Assembly (NCBI RefSeq): GCF_905220415.1
Contig: NC_059546.1
Location: 4,836,001-4,900,000 of the forward strand
Reading direction: 5' to 3'
DNA: 64,000 nt
DNA from: Colias croceus
Lineage: Eukaryota; Arthropoda; Insecta; Lepidoptera; Pieridae
The notes beneath the pieces are model-generated. The model did not search any database, was not told the origin of the DNA, and saw only the letters and a program-made list of their open reading frames with translations. The position numbers and the translations under genes were made by a program. Below are positions 1-11,521 of the stretch, piece after piece. How positions within the stretch are numbered: position 1 is the stretch's first letter; each line of letters begins with the position of its first letter.

Positions 1-32
1 CCTACTGAAGCTATCTACCAAGCGAAATACTA

Positions 33-38
33 TTTATT
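33..38 (-). terminator. Possible poly(A) signal of the IQUB homologue
   Basis: On the minus strand an AATAAA hexamer lies about 316 nt after the IQUB stop codon. A variant ATTAAA lies closer, near 336-341. Either could direct 3' end formation. The remainder of 1-353 is AT-rich and holds nothing else I can identify. Confidence 0.4.
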
Positions 39-353
39 TAATTTAGGGCTGATTTTTCAATCCTTGGTTAAAACATCGAATAACGTAAATACTGTATCTA
101 AAATTCCATAAGAAATATTGATCCCATAAGAACAAAATATCTCTCATAATAATTTATAACGATTTGATTAAGTTAGTGATCAGTTATATAGTTACCTACA
201 TGAATTTTACGAATTGTTGGTATCTACCACTATACTACTTGCCATTACGTCGAATATTCACTATTTTATGCTATAACCGTAAAATGATGTTTTACGGAAA
301 TTTAAAGAAAACTTTCATTTTCTAAAAAAATATATTTTAATGTGGCAATTGAT

Positions 354-3300
354 CTATATCCTTTCTACCGCACTTACTCTAGCTACAGCTGGAGCACGTA
401 TAGCTGGCCAATCCCCACTTTCTGTAAATGTTTTATTTACAGTCATTAGTTGTTCAAAATTGGCTTTGGCCAGCTTGTGTTTATTTGCGACTTTTTGTAC
501 AAGCTCTTCATCATAAACTTCTTCGGGATTGTCTAGTTTTAAGTGCGCTTTCATTTCTTGTAGCGTCACAAGAAAGCAGTTCCACGGGGACCAATCTTCG
601 TTAACGTGCCATCGACACAATCTTAGCTCTGATAAGTCCCCACATTCGCTGATAGCAGAATGCGCATGCCATAACTTTTCCACAATAAAAAATATATCTT
701 TCTCTTGCAATACAAATGCAAGAGACCCCCAACATCTTCGCCTTCTTTCGTCTCGTTGCACAGCTCTCAATATGAATTTGTACGGAGTCATGTCCACCCA
801 AATACGTTCATTAACAGCCTTCCAGGAGCAAGACGTGCAAACTAAGAATCCACTTATTTTCGCGTTCAACGGGAAGTCTTTATAAAGTTTAACTTGATGA
901 CACATTTCACAAAAGTAAAGTCTCTCGTTTTGGATTTCTCTAAATTCTCTGATATCGTTACATTTTGTCACTCCTGAATTTAGTTCAGATGTTTTTATTA
1001 ATTGGAATAGACTTGCTGTGATCCTGCGTCTTAAAAATTCTAATTGATGATTATCACACCGCCTAACCAGTAAGTCGCATTCTCTGTCGAGTAATGTTAT
1101 TATTTCTTCAGCTAAATGATGACGGAAATCTTGTAGAGCAAATTTCAAGTCGACGAGTATTTCAATTCTCTCATTCGTCTGCATATCATCTCGAAGAAAT
1201 GAGTTATATAGTTCTTTGAGTTTCCTTGCTTTTTGAGTTTCTATGGTGTCCTTGGTTATAAGTTTACCATCGCGTCCATACCAAGCAAAAGGCTTAGATA
1301 TTTCTTCGAGAAACTTTTTCTCTTTAATTTTCCTACTGTCTTCTTTCACTTTAATTCTATAATCTTCAATACATCGTAATAGTTCGACTTCTTTGTCAAG
1401 AAGAAGTGTGAATTCTGCTATTTTTGGTCCTTTTGAATGTAATTGGGATATACGTGAAATTTCTGCATGTTTCCAACGATCGACCTTAAAAAATGATGAT
1501 TAGGTTTTCATTATAAAGTAAATACTCGATAGTAAATTAAATACTAGGTACAATTGAAATTTACATTGATAGTACCTAATGGACGCTGGTTGCAGTTTTC
1601 TGTTGTTTTTTTTTACATTAAGCGGTAGGAACAATAAAAAATTAAATGTTAACATTATAACAAGCGAGATTTATTTGTGATTATACTAATAAACGGAACT
1701 GAAAATAAAATATATTATGATATAGTCGTTACCTAAAGAATAACTCACCATTGAATAGAGTTGATCAAAGTCTTCTCTTGTTTTTGGAAATGTTTTTGTA
1801 ATGAGGTCACCCTTCAGACGACGCTCTATAGCTTCCTGTTCTAACCTTTCTTCTTCTTTCATTCTAGCTATGCGTTCCCTAAAAAATGTTATAAAATAAA
1901 GGTTTAAGTTTTTTTATTGACAATTATTATATTATGAATTTTATGTAATTAATGGGTTATAACCGTACTCACATGCATTCTTTAAGCCATCTTGCAATTT
2001 TTTGTCTGAATTGGTGATGTCTAAAAGCTCTTTGTATAACTGATGCATAGTGGTTGTGGTTCAATCGTGCTACCATTTCCTCATAAGTCTCATAGGGTTT
2101 TGGTGTTAAGATTTTATCAGTCACATTAGGGATGTAGGCGTGGACAGTGTTCATTTGAGTTGCTCGACTATACGCTGTATCCTAAAAAGTTATTTATTTA
2201 TAATAATTATCCGTGTGAGGATTTCGTCAGACTTTATAATATATAATTTATTATTTATACTTACATAAATTTTTTCACGCATTTCAGCCGTTTGTGTATC
2301 GCGGCATGTTTTATTTTCTGGTAATAATTTTTCGGGCTTCTGTGAAGTCTGCGTGTAGGCATGGTGATAAATTGTACCTAAAAATTATAAAATAAAAAAT
2401 TTAACAATATCCCAATTCATTATTTATTACTTAGATTAAATTTATAGAAAATGGGACAGATAACTGATCAAAATTACGGGACCTAATTATACCTAGGTAC
2501 TTCAGGCAAATTCAAAATGTAGTACCTGTATGAACATTTTTGTATCCCCCCAAGAATGGTTTCTTTATAGGTTCGGAAAATATTTCAACGTTAATATGTT
2601 TTAAAGTAGTTCCAAAGGGAACTATAACCGTTAAAACATCATTAACGGGCATTTCGTTGTAAAGCTTTTCCAAGTTTAATTTCGCATTATCTTTAGTTAA
2701 AAGCTCTAGCTCAGCAATGCCATATTTATCATAATCCAAGTCTAAAAGCGCCATTCGGTCTTTCAACGGTTGTTCTCCACGCAATAGAACCAAATTGTCC
2801 GCATCAACTTGAAAAAGACCAGCTAAATTCTTTTTTATTTCATGAACTTTTATAATGGAATGATAAGAACGGGTAAAAATTCCATTTTGATTGCGAACCC
2901 GAAATTTAATAGCAATGAATGGCATAGTTTTCTTTTTTGGAATAATAGATTGAAGTAGTTCATGAACGAAGGACTCTTTTGGTATTGACGAAAGAGAGAA
3001 TTCTTCAGAATCCTTTGTGAAAACATCGATCACTAGGTTGCCATGAGCGTCGGCTTTTAAGTCAGATAGAGCAGTGGTCTCTTTCAAAACATTTCTATTT
3101 TTCGTCAATATTAAGTTATTGTTTGGCACAGATATTAATTTGGCCAATTTTCGTTTTACATATTTGATGGGTGTATTCGATGGGAAGACTTTGCTGAACA
3201 CTTCGTTGGGATGTACGGGTGACTTAAACGTGACCAGAGTGTGACTGATGGGGCATTTGTATTGTTCAAGCTCTCTAGAACATGGTGCAGTTTGATTACG

Positions 3301-3450
3301 GGACTTGGAGTCATCATCGGTTGCGGAAGACAATCTTTTATAAGGTGGCGCAGTAAGCAGTTTTTCACGTCCTAATTCGCATTGGCACGCAACCACCCCA
3401 GTTAAGCAACCAGGGTTTGGAGCTATTCCTATTGTATAATTCTGATCCAT
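354..3450 (-). CDS. IQUB: IQUB homologue, IQ motif and ubiquitin-like domain protein (5 exons)
   Basis: Exons in coding order are 3450-2526, 2377-2265, 2181-1973, 1878-1749 and 1484-354. The introns are 148, 83, 94 and 264 nt. All are GT-AG, and the reading frame continues across every join (phases 1, 0, 2, 0), giving about 835 residues; vertebrate IQUB is of similar length (roughly 790). Seen: two consecutive ubiquitin-like beta-grasp segments (about residues 69-146 and 176-254); a GTIYHHAYTQT stretch formed across the first join; an IQ motif near residues 395-405 (VIQRAFRHHQFR, fitting IQxxxRxxxxR); a charged helical region; two CxxC pairs (about C651/C654 and C675/C678), probably a zinc-binding knuckle; and a C-terminal block with WSPWNCFLVTLQEMKAHLKL that is diagnostic of IQUB. 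Known of the family: vertebrate IQUB and algal FAP253 sit at the base of radial spoke RS1 of motile axonemes and bind calmodulin. Inferred: in an insect the likely site is the sperm flagellum or chordotonal cilia. The ATG at 3450 starts the first long open frame. A possible 3' splice site (TTTTATAG) lies about 30 nt upstream of it, so a noncoding first exon may exist. No frame damage is seen. Confidence 0.9.
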
Positions 3451-6400
3451 ATCTATAACTCGCAGCGGACACTATAAAACACAATACAATTACCACAATA
3501 CTAAAACGATTGAAGACAACATAGCAAATACAGAGTTTCTAAAATTTCTAACAAATAACTCGTTTAGACAAGAAATAGTTGCTATGATACAAACATTGTC
3601 ATAGCTAACACTGCTGTCAAGGCACTCACAATAGTGTTTTTTTAAGTAGTGTGATGCGGGGTGGATGCGGGCCTAAAACGTGAGACCCACTATATAATTC
3701 ACTACTTCAATTTGATGTATCTTCCTATGAAGATCATTGAACAACAAAAATCGAATAGAATTGAGTCGTTTTATTTATTTTAGTATTCTTTCTATTTTAT
3801 ATACCTAATTGTATCACTGCATATCTTCTATCTATCTGTATATAAATAAATAAAAAATATCTCTTTATATTAACTTTTCTGTCTTTATTATACGTATTTA
3901 TAACATTTCCGATAAATTCCCTAAACTTACGTACGATACGTAATTGAATAAAAATATTGGGCGTGTTCTTTCATTGATAAGCTCGGTTATATTATCAACG
4001 TTGAAATACCTCCTTTTAAGCTCCTTTTTCAATAAACTATCTACCCACCTCTAATGACCAAACACATACACGTACACGGTACACATAGCTTCCATCAAAT
4101 ATGTAATAATTAAGCTCTAAAATCAATCTCTATTACCTAATATAACCGATGATGAATAATGTTCTCCAAACTAGTTCCACATAAAATATTGTTGTAAAAT
4201 TTATATAACTACAAAATACTTGAAAAAACTCTTAACTACAAAGCCCTAGGCGTTGTTGTTTGTTGCAACAGATTAAAGAAGCAATTTATACCTAAAAATA
4301 ACGCTTGGCTTTTAAAGCTGTAGCCTGTAAACTCCTTTGTATATCTTCAAAAGATACAGTAATTTCACCAACGCTTTATGAAACTTACGGACTAAGTTCA
4401 ACTTTTTATTTTCTTTGCCCGTGACAGCGGTACATAAACTGAGTATTTGAAAGGCAATTTTATAGGAGGAAGTAATAATTTATTTTCCTTCTTATTGATT
4501 TTGGAATAACTAGGACCTAAAATGGGTAGTTGAAAGTTAATAAAAATTGAGAAAACAATAAAATTACAGCGCAATAAAAGAGCGAATGTGCCGAGCATAG
4601 CTGGCGTCATATTAAATTCTTCCGAAAACATAAAAATGATTTTCGATCGTAAAACTATAATTTACAGACGTAAAAATGTGCTGAGTTATGTTTGCGAGTA
4701 GCGTTATAAAGCAACCATACCCTATCATAAGATTTACCTTACAAAGTTTTCCACATACTTTCCTACGCATTTTCTTCGTAGATACTATACTATACTATCC
4801 ATGAATATTTTGATTCAAATAGAACCTACCTACCAGTGGCCAGTTGGGTAATGGATAATTCCAGAAATCTTGTAGAATTTAATGACGGCTAATATGTAGT
4901 AGAAAATCAAAAGGAATGACGATATGATCATAAGCACAAATCTATAGGTAATATAAATGTATGACGGAATGACTAGGATAGCCTGAATAAGGATTTTTGC
5001 AGTGCTTTTGTGCAGAGTTCATGTTCAAACTTTCTTTTCATAATAAATGTAGAGACTAAGCGTGAAAAGAGAACATAGCAGCCTAGCAGGCATGTACCTA
5101 GTATAGATTTCGATGTTCTATATTTTGCTTATGAAATGATCACAGTATGAACGGAGTGAGTGATGTTAGAGCAGATTATTGCGTTTAAACGGCGAGGACT
5201 TGCGTTCTGTAAACATATGTTTTAATCAAGCCTGTTGCTTCACTTCCGTTTGCTGTGGCCGCCGCTCGCTGAGCAAAGAAAAACTTTGCATGCGTTTTAT
5301 TACGACAGATGCGGATACGCTTCGGGGCTTAATTTCGAAGTCCACGCATATCGCTTTAATTGTTTTGGCTTTAAAAAATGAAACCGTTGAAATATTGCAC
5401 GATATTTCAAAACCATATTGTAAGTGTAAACATAATCATCGCGTGTTGTGAGATGATAATTTTTTCGTTGTTTGCAACAATCGAGGCGGATAAATGTATT
5501 ATGGCTGCGAACGCCTGTGGCCGCCGGTGCGGGGGGTGCCAGTTCATTCGATTAAAGTCCGCTGTACACAGAAATTATCAAACGAAACGCACCGACAGCT
5601 CAGCGGTCCGTGAGAACCTCTACATTAATAGTTTTTGTTCCCCAACTCGCTCGTTTCGTACGGAGCAGGCAAAGTTACGCCCGGACTTTTTCTTTGTATG
5701 AGCGAATTGTTTCCCTCACCTCTCGCTTTGCAACTCCGTTTAGGAATTCGTCGTCCAGTTATGCAAAATAATATCGAAACAAAAATACCGTACGCTAATT
5801 TGATGCAAATGAAATTCTGTTGGATACATTTTCGAGAAGTTTGACATTTTCGTCCGTTTTAAAGTGCAATCTGATTACGATTTTATAAAGCTTTTGAGCC
5901 GGAAAAGGAAAAATCTACAAGATTTTTTTTCAACTAATACGTTTTACAGATTTTATATGTTGAAAATGATTTTATCTGGGTTGGATCCACGTAATACGGC
6001 AATTACAGAGTATCTAGCAATTTTAGAATTGTACAACGTGTAAAAGCAAACAAAATTGTATTGGAATCGATTGTAATACAAATTTGGATCGTCAATACCA
6101 GTAATGATAGTTTATTAGCGTCCTCGACGTGTAAATTAGTCAATAATCACGGTACGTGCGAACTTTCCATTACATACAAATCGAAAATCCACACACGTCC
6201 TTCATTATAACAAATGTAGCTATAGCGCTACGGCATGGCTACAGCGTTCATTATTTCAATCTTAGCCAAAGACTTGATTGGATATTAACTTATTTTTGCA
6301 TTATAGATTGATGGTTCCTAAAGATGTGTGTTTCTATTATGATTAAAAGTAAAAACAATCTGTATATTGATAAAATATTAGTAGTGGTATGGATAATTCG

Positions 6401-7131
6401 TAACAACTACGCGTCAACGTATTGATCGTTGTAGTACCTACTGTTTACATTATTCCTATTTTTTAAGGGGAAGTTATCCTGTAATTGGGGAGCACTTAAT
6501 AGTTATATTTTGACAATCTATATAAATAAATACATGTTGGACTTTCATTTAAACAACCCGAATACATATTGAAGCTTTTTTATCGGATAACAACTTGAAA
6601 AATTAAAACTAAGTAAATTATATCTACAATTGTGAATTGAACAAAATCACTAAACTTTACACTCCATCGCAATAATACAATATCAACACTCACGACAGCA
6701 CCGATAATACCCAGTTATAAAAAGTATTTGTGTTCACTGCCTCTGTTTTAAAAATGAAAATTGATAGATTTAAAAGCTTCGATTGCGCCATCATTAGCAG
6801 GTATTTAGCCTTTTCCGGATTGCGGTTTTCAGTTAATTTGCCGAGTGCATTTCATCTGTGTCCCCTGCTCGCCGCTCGGAATGTGTTTTATTTATTATTT
6901 ATGAAATTAATACCAGCGCAAAAACATCGATCTCGATGTATGGAGGTACTGCGACCGCAATCTTTATTGCATTAGTGGATCAGTTAACGTATCATTTATA
7001 TCGATGTTATCGACTTAAAAATGCATTGCTGGCTCTTTTTAAAGGAAATTATTTTTTATTATGCAGCGATAAAAACTGTACTGTAGAGTATAGACGAGTA
7101 ATTTAACCAACATATTTTGTATTTATTCAGT
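3451..7131. other. Noncoding stretch upstream of the IQUB homologue, with GC-richer islands
   Basis: No gene is supported. A minus-strand open frame at 4398-4631 (77 codons, hydrophobic) is of a length expected by chance at this base composition. GC-richer DNA at about 5150-5850 is open in three overlapping frames, but none has splice sites, codon structure or a recognisable motif. A second, shorter GC-richer patch lies at about 6770-6960. These could be regulatory DNA or old repeats. Confidence 0.5.
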
Positions 7132-7360
7132 ACTAGCTTTCCGCCCGCGGCTTCGCCCGCGTTTTCAACAAAAAACCCCGCATAGTTCCCGTTACTGTGC
7201 AGGGATTTTCGGGATAAAACCTCCTATGTGTTAATCCAAATTACCCTCTATATGTTCAAATTTCATTGTAATCAGTGCAGTAGTATTCGCGTGAAAGAGT
7301 AATAAACAACACACACACACACATCCCAACAAACTTTCGCATTTATATTTTATAATATAT
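7132..7360 (+). repeat. Lepidopteran short interspersed repeat, RTE-like 3' end (copy 1)
   Basis: Starts with ACTAGCTTTCCGCCCGCGGC and continues through GGGATAAAA, AATTTCATTGTAATCAGTGCAG and a (CA)n run at 7309-7323, ending CTTTCGCATTTATA. The same order of blocks recurs at 22085-22325 and, decayed, at 59040-59245, so it is a dispersed family. The layout resembles the 3' end of RTE-type non-LTR elements and their SINEs that are abundant in Lepidoptera. The family name is inferred, not confirmed. Confidence 0.8.
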
Positions 7361-7376
7361 TTTTTTTTAAATACTA

Positions 7377-7745
7377 GTAGTAAATAATAAATAAATAAAT
7401 AATAAATAAAATATCCTTTATTGAATTATTATGTACATTAATGGACGACTAAGATCCGTTAGACAAAAATAAAATACAAGAGTTACATTAAATTACACAG
7501 TTATTGAAATAATACAAAAAAGAATCAATTTAAAAATCATAATATTAACGCAGAAGCCGGGCATAAAATGCCAAGATGCTGCTACCAAAATTCGTTAAAG
7601 CATTTATAATCGAGTTACTAGAAGTAAAAAGAATATTCCTAAATCTAGCAACGCGATGTCTGATCAATGCATCGAGAACCGGCACGCGGGCTTCCGCAAA
7701 CATGCTAGACGCGCTACACCAACGCGCTACACCAACGCGTAATAA
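7377..7745 (-). mobile_element. 5'-truncated Jockey/CR1-type LINE: last codons of RT ORF plus 3' UTR
   Basis: Read on the minus strand, about 65 codons run from the truncated edge near 7740 to a stop at 7547-7545. They include WCSASSMFAEARVP and a final NILFTSSNSIINAL...FYARLLR. This CSASxMF...S(S/R)NSI pattern is the usual C-terminus of Jockey/CR1-clade LINE reverse transcriptase proteins. An AT-rich 3' UTR follows, with AATAAAGG, ending in an ATTT-type tail at about 7377-7412. The 5' part (endonuclease and RT core) is absent, as in typical 5' truncation at insertion. A 13-bp unit (ACGCGCTACACCA) is tandemly repeated about 2.4 times at 7709-7739, at the truncated edge. An open frame on the opposite strand (7576-7776) is a shadow of this fragment. 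Confidence 0.75.
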
Positions 7746-10700
7746 TAGTAGTAGGATAGGATATGTAGTATTGTAGTCATTTAAGTACTTATATATTTTT
7801 TCTTTGGTTGAAACGTGTTTTGGAAAATATCAAGACACAATCTCTTTTAATATTCCGTGAAATGTCGAAGTAATTCAAGAAAGTTTAAAATCTTCATATT
7901 CCGGGTTTATCACATGTGAATATTATGACATAACGAGACGAGTTTTATTGCATCGCGGACAGACGTGGCCAGGGATTAGGTGCCTGAATATTTCCCACTT
8001 TAATATCATAATAATAATTTCCACTTACTTCGTTGAGTATTTTAATATATTTGCATTTTAATAACTTGAGACTTGGTGTGCTATATATTCTTTAACTATA
8101 TACAAAACATTTTTATTATAATAAATACACTAGATTTTTATTACAAGTAGTAGTATAAATTAACTTTATCTTAATTTTATAGTAGCTGAGTTGACTTTAA
8201 AGACCAAATCCTTATTGAGTTTGAAACTCATCATAACTAATAACAATTGTTGAAAATTTCTGTTCATACTGATTAAATATTTTCTTAGTAATTAACAAAT
8301 TTACGCACACTAAAAAGGCTTTAAGGAGTAAAAAATGTCACAATGGATCGTCGCTTGTGCAAAGAAATTAGCTGCCAATTGCATGGAACACACTATTATA
8401 AGTTGGATTATTGTTTTGTTCGATGTTTTTAGAACTCGTGTGAAGTTGGATTAACTGCGTTGTTAGTAATACACGTTCACAATCTAACGTGGCTCGTTTG
8501 TTTTTATATTGAGCTAATTTAGTTCCTGAACTTTCATGTTTTGAATAAAAGTAATTATAGTTAAAATATTGTCCATTATAAATTTTTTTAATGTACGTTG
8601 CAATGCAGTCTTTGTATCTTTGATTTCTTGTTTTTGTAGGTATATAAATAAAACAGTATTATAAGAAGAATCTAATGCTCAGCTTAGAAGTATTTTAAAA
8701 ACATGTTACATCTAAAATGTCTCCATCCGTCAATGCGGCTTGAACATGACACGTACGGAGAGGATTCAAATTTGGTCTCAATTTACGTCAACAAGGGTAG
8801 GGATTCTTAAGAATCTCTCAAAAGCTTTGAGGAATAACAAGGAATATACATTTTATTTCCAAGTTCTTATCGATTTCTTAGTATTGACGCATGTCTATTT
8901 TCATATAATTATGTAATGTGTCTCTGAAAACGGTTGTTTTGTATAAATTTTTAAAGAATAGAAAAAGTTGATCACGGGTCGGGATTGGAACCAACGGTTA
9001 GTTGTGTGAATAATCAATATGTAGAATGCAGATGCATGTTTAACTAGCGTTGGCAAAAATATATTATAAAATGCGATGTAACAAAAGTGATTTTACCTGT
9101 AGCTTTCACTGTCACCGTCTTCAATGTTATCGATCAATTCATCAAAGTTTTAAAGACATGAATTATCGATGCGACGAGTATCAAGTGTTGTCGCCTCGGT
9201 TTGTTTAGAGAGGCGGGGAGACGCACAAACATATTAGTATAGGTCGGTAAATCCTCAACAAACGAAACGCGGTGTGCGTGATCAGGCTGCCGTCCCCGGG
9301 ATCTGGACCGCTACGCAGATTGCATAACCGTCCAACATTTCATACCACAGTGCAACTCAAGGACTGTTTGCTCGTATTTACTAAATATGTACTGCAAGAC
9401 CTTGCTACCCTAGTGCAGGGATCGTGCTTTCCTCTGAGCGAATGTAGCTCGTTTGCTACGGCGTAGCGTGTAGCCGCAATATAGAGTTCGAATCTTCATG
9501 GATTTAAGTAAGGCTTTTGGCACGATTATAGGTGTAATATATGATATAAATATAAATTATATTGGAACTTCGTGTGTATAGGTATAAGATATATGTATAC
9601 TAAATGACAATGTAATAGCGGTAAAATAAGTTAATGTAAAAACGTTCTGAAATTGTAATGAGTTAATTAATGTTGTACCTATAATAATGAACATGAGCTT
9701 GAAGCGTAACCGATGAATGATTCGTGTCCTATTATGCGTATTGTTTAATCTGTTTTTCCTTTATAATAAATTGATTGGTTTTCATGATACTATCAGAACC
9801 CAGAAATCATTTTACACCCTTATAAATAATCTGTTTTAATAATACATTTACATCATTGCATTAAATGTCCAATACTTCGATAATACTGATTGTGTAATGC
9901 TCGAACAAAATACAATCAGAGCCCGGATAAACGTTAGAGAGCATAAAAATGCACGTGTTTACGAACCCTGCACGCCAATATCCGACAGACTGATTGCTTC
10001 TTTACTGTTACACGATAAAAATTTTATTAGACGGCTATAAAATGTACTGAGACGACTCGCGAGACCCAGTAGCCAATATATTTAAAACTACCCTGTAACT
10101 AACCGTTATAGCTATTACTCAAAATTAAACGTGGACCTATTAAAGAGCTTTTATTTATCTAAGCGACGTGATGTTTAGTACAACAATAACAATTGGTAAC
10201 TAAAACTCATTGATAATATACCTCGGTACTGAATGTACTTTTCTGCAAAACTATAGAAAGGAAAAATTCTAATTACAACATCCACCGTGTCTCGAATGTT
10301 AGATTTCCTAATAAAATAAAATAAAATCCATATTGACAGGTTTGTAAAGTGTTTATTTACACAGAACATCGTTTTAATAAAAACGCGTTTTAGCGTTAGC
10401 TCTTTGGCACACAAATGTAGCCAAAAATCAATTTTCACATTGAATATTGGAATTGCAACATCTATGCAGATATAATTTCATAAGCCCATGCAAAAAAATA
10501 CGCGCGCTTGGCTGAACAAACCGTCGAACTGTTCAAATCGTTTAGTAAACGCCGAATAGGTTGTGTACAAGTGAGGTACAACGATTTTAATCGAATGGAA
10601 ACGGAACAAAGTGAAAATGTACACCTCAATTATTCCAACAGTTGCGTATGGACAAATAGCCATCTGTCAACAAAACCGATCATAATATTGTCAGTAGTTG

Positions 10701-11169
10701 ACCACTACAGTACATGTTTTTCACAAAGTACATTAAGTTCACCTAAATATTCCATGAAACGATACTTTAATAATTTTCGCCAGTTGAAAAAACAACATTA
10801 CTAATGCTAAGAGACGTAATGTTCTAAATAAAATATACATATAAAGGCGGTATAAAGAAAAGCCTCCACATACTTGGTTTTACTTAGCTTTAATTACTTC
10901 TTATAAAATTTTCTGAAAACATATAAGTATGTTATAATTGCACGAGTCGACAGGTTATTTGCGAGACGGGTTGAATGGGTAACTCGCACTTACATAAGGT
11001 TATTAATAAATCAAAGGATTCTGTTTAAAATAAATTAATTTAAGGCTTACCTTGGATTCTTACTGCTTGCATTTGAACCTTTAATTGAATGCCTATGTAC
11101 ATACAATAAAATATACTTACGACATTATTTTGAATTAATTTTTGAATTCATCTAAACATTTACTATATG
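7746..11169. other. Noncoding stretch with one GC-richer island and a possible SINE head
   Basis: No gene is supported. A GC-richer island at 9180-9500 carries the quasi-repeats TAGCTCGTTTGCTACGGCG and TAGCGTGTAGCCG, followed by GTTCGAATC at about 9487, a perfect Pol III B-box-like string. A possible tRNA-derived head at 8961-9056 is listed separately. The rest is AT-rich and I see nothing else in it. Confidence 0.5.
8961..9056 (-). repeat. Possible tRNA-derived SINE head or tRNA pseudogene
   Basis: On the minus strand TAGTTAAACATG (9046-9035) resembles a Pol III A box. About 55 nt downstream is GGTTCCAATCCC (8993-8982), one mismatch from the B-box consensus. A T-run follows about 20 nt later (minus strand of 8961-8966). 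The spacing suits a class II tRNA or tRNA-derived SINE. No clean cloverleaf can be folded by eye, so a functional tRNA is not claimed. Confidence 0.3.
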
Positions 11170-11232
11170 TATACAAATGATTTACTAAAACCTCACGTAT
11201 CCCACGTGAAGTTTTAGTAAATCATTTGTATA
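11170..11232. repeat. Near-perfect long hairpin (inverted repeat)
   Basis: The arms 11170-11191 and 11211-11232 are fully complementary (22 bp; ACAAATGATTTACTAAAAC and its complement). After one mismatch, six more pairs form (11193-11198 with 11204-11209), leaving a loop of about 5 nt. No gene lies around it. It may be a snap-back (template-switch) product or a MITE remnant. Confidence 0.85.
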
Positions 11233-11338
11233 TGTTTCAATTTCCATTATACTATTAATTTGACCATTTGTGGTACTCTAATATTATACTATTCCCCTAA
11301 TAGGGTGCTGGGTGCAATAATCATTATTTTTATTGTGG

Positions 11339-11521
11339 ACTAGCGGTCCGCCGCGGCTTCGCCCGTGATACATGTTTACGTTTTCTCTTCATAAGGACCA
11401 TCTTCGTAATTCAAGGAATATTATAAAAAAAAATTATCGAAATCGGTCCACCAGTTCATGTGGGATGCCGTGACCAAGGATAATTTGGATTCATTTTTAG
11501 GTATACATATAATACAGAGAT
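11339..11521 (+). repeat. Lepidopteran short interspersed repeat, second family (copy 1)
   Basis: Opens ACTAGCGGTCCGCCGCGGC and continues CGTTTTCTCTTCATAAGGAC, AAGGAATATTATAAAA, ATTATCGAAATCGGTCCACC. The same block order, inverted, occurs at 19471-19621. The family is dispersed and probably represents the 3' end of a non-LTR element. Family naming is inferred. Confidence 0.75.

Noticed and set aside
4398..4631. 77-codon hydrophobic minus-strand ORF
   Set aside because: Its length is within chance for this composition, with no motif or neighbour support.
7576..7776. 66-codon plus-strand open frame
   Set aside because: It is the opposite-strand shadow of the LINE C-terminal fragment.
8335..8454. 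39-codon ORF starting MSQWIVACAKKL
   Set aside because: A plausible start context, but it is too short and unsupported by splice, poly(A) or family evidence.
10508..10804. 98-codon plus-strand open frame
   Set aside because: It opens only at a TTG, with no ATG early on, and overlaps an open frame on the other strand; there is no recognisable domain.
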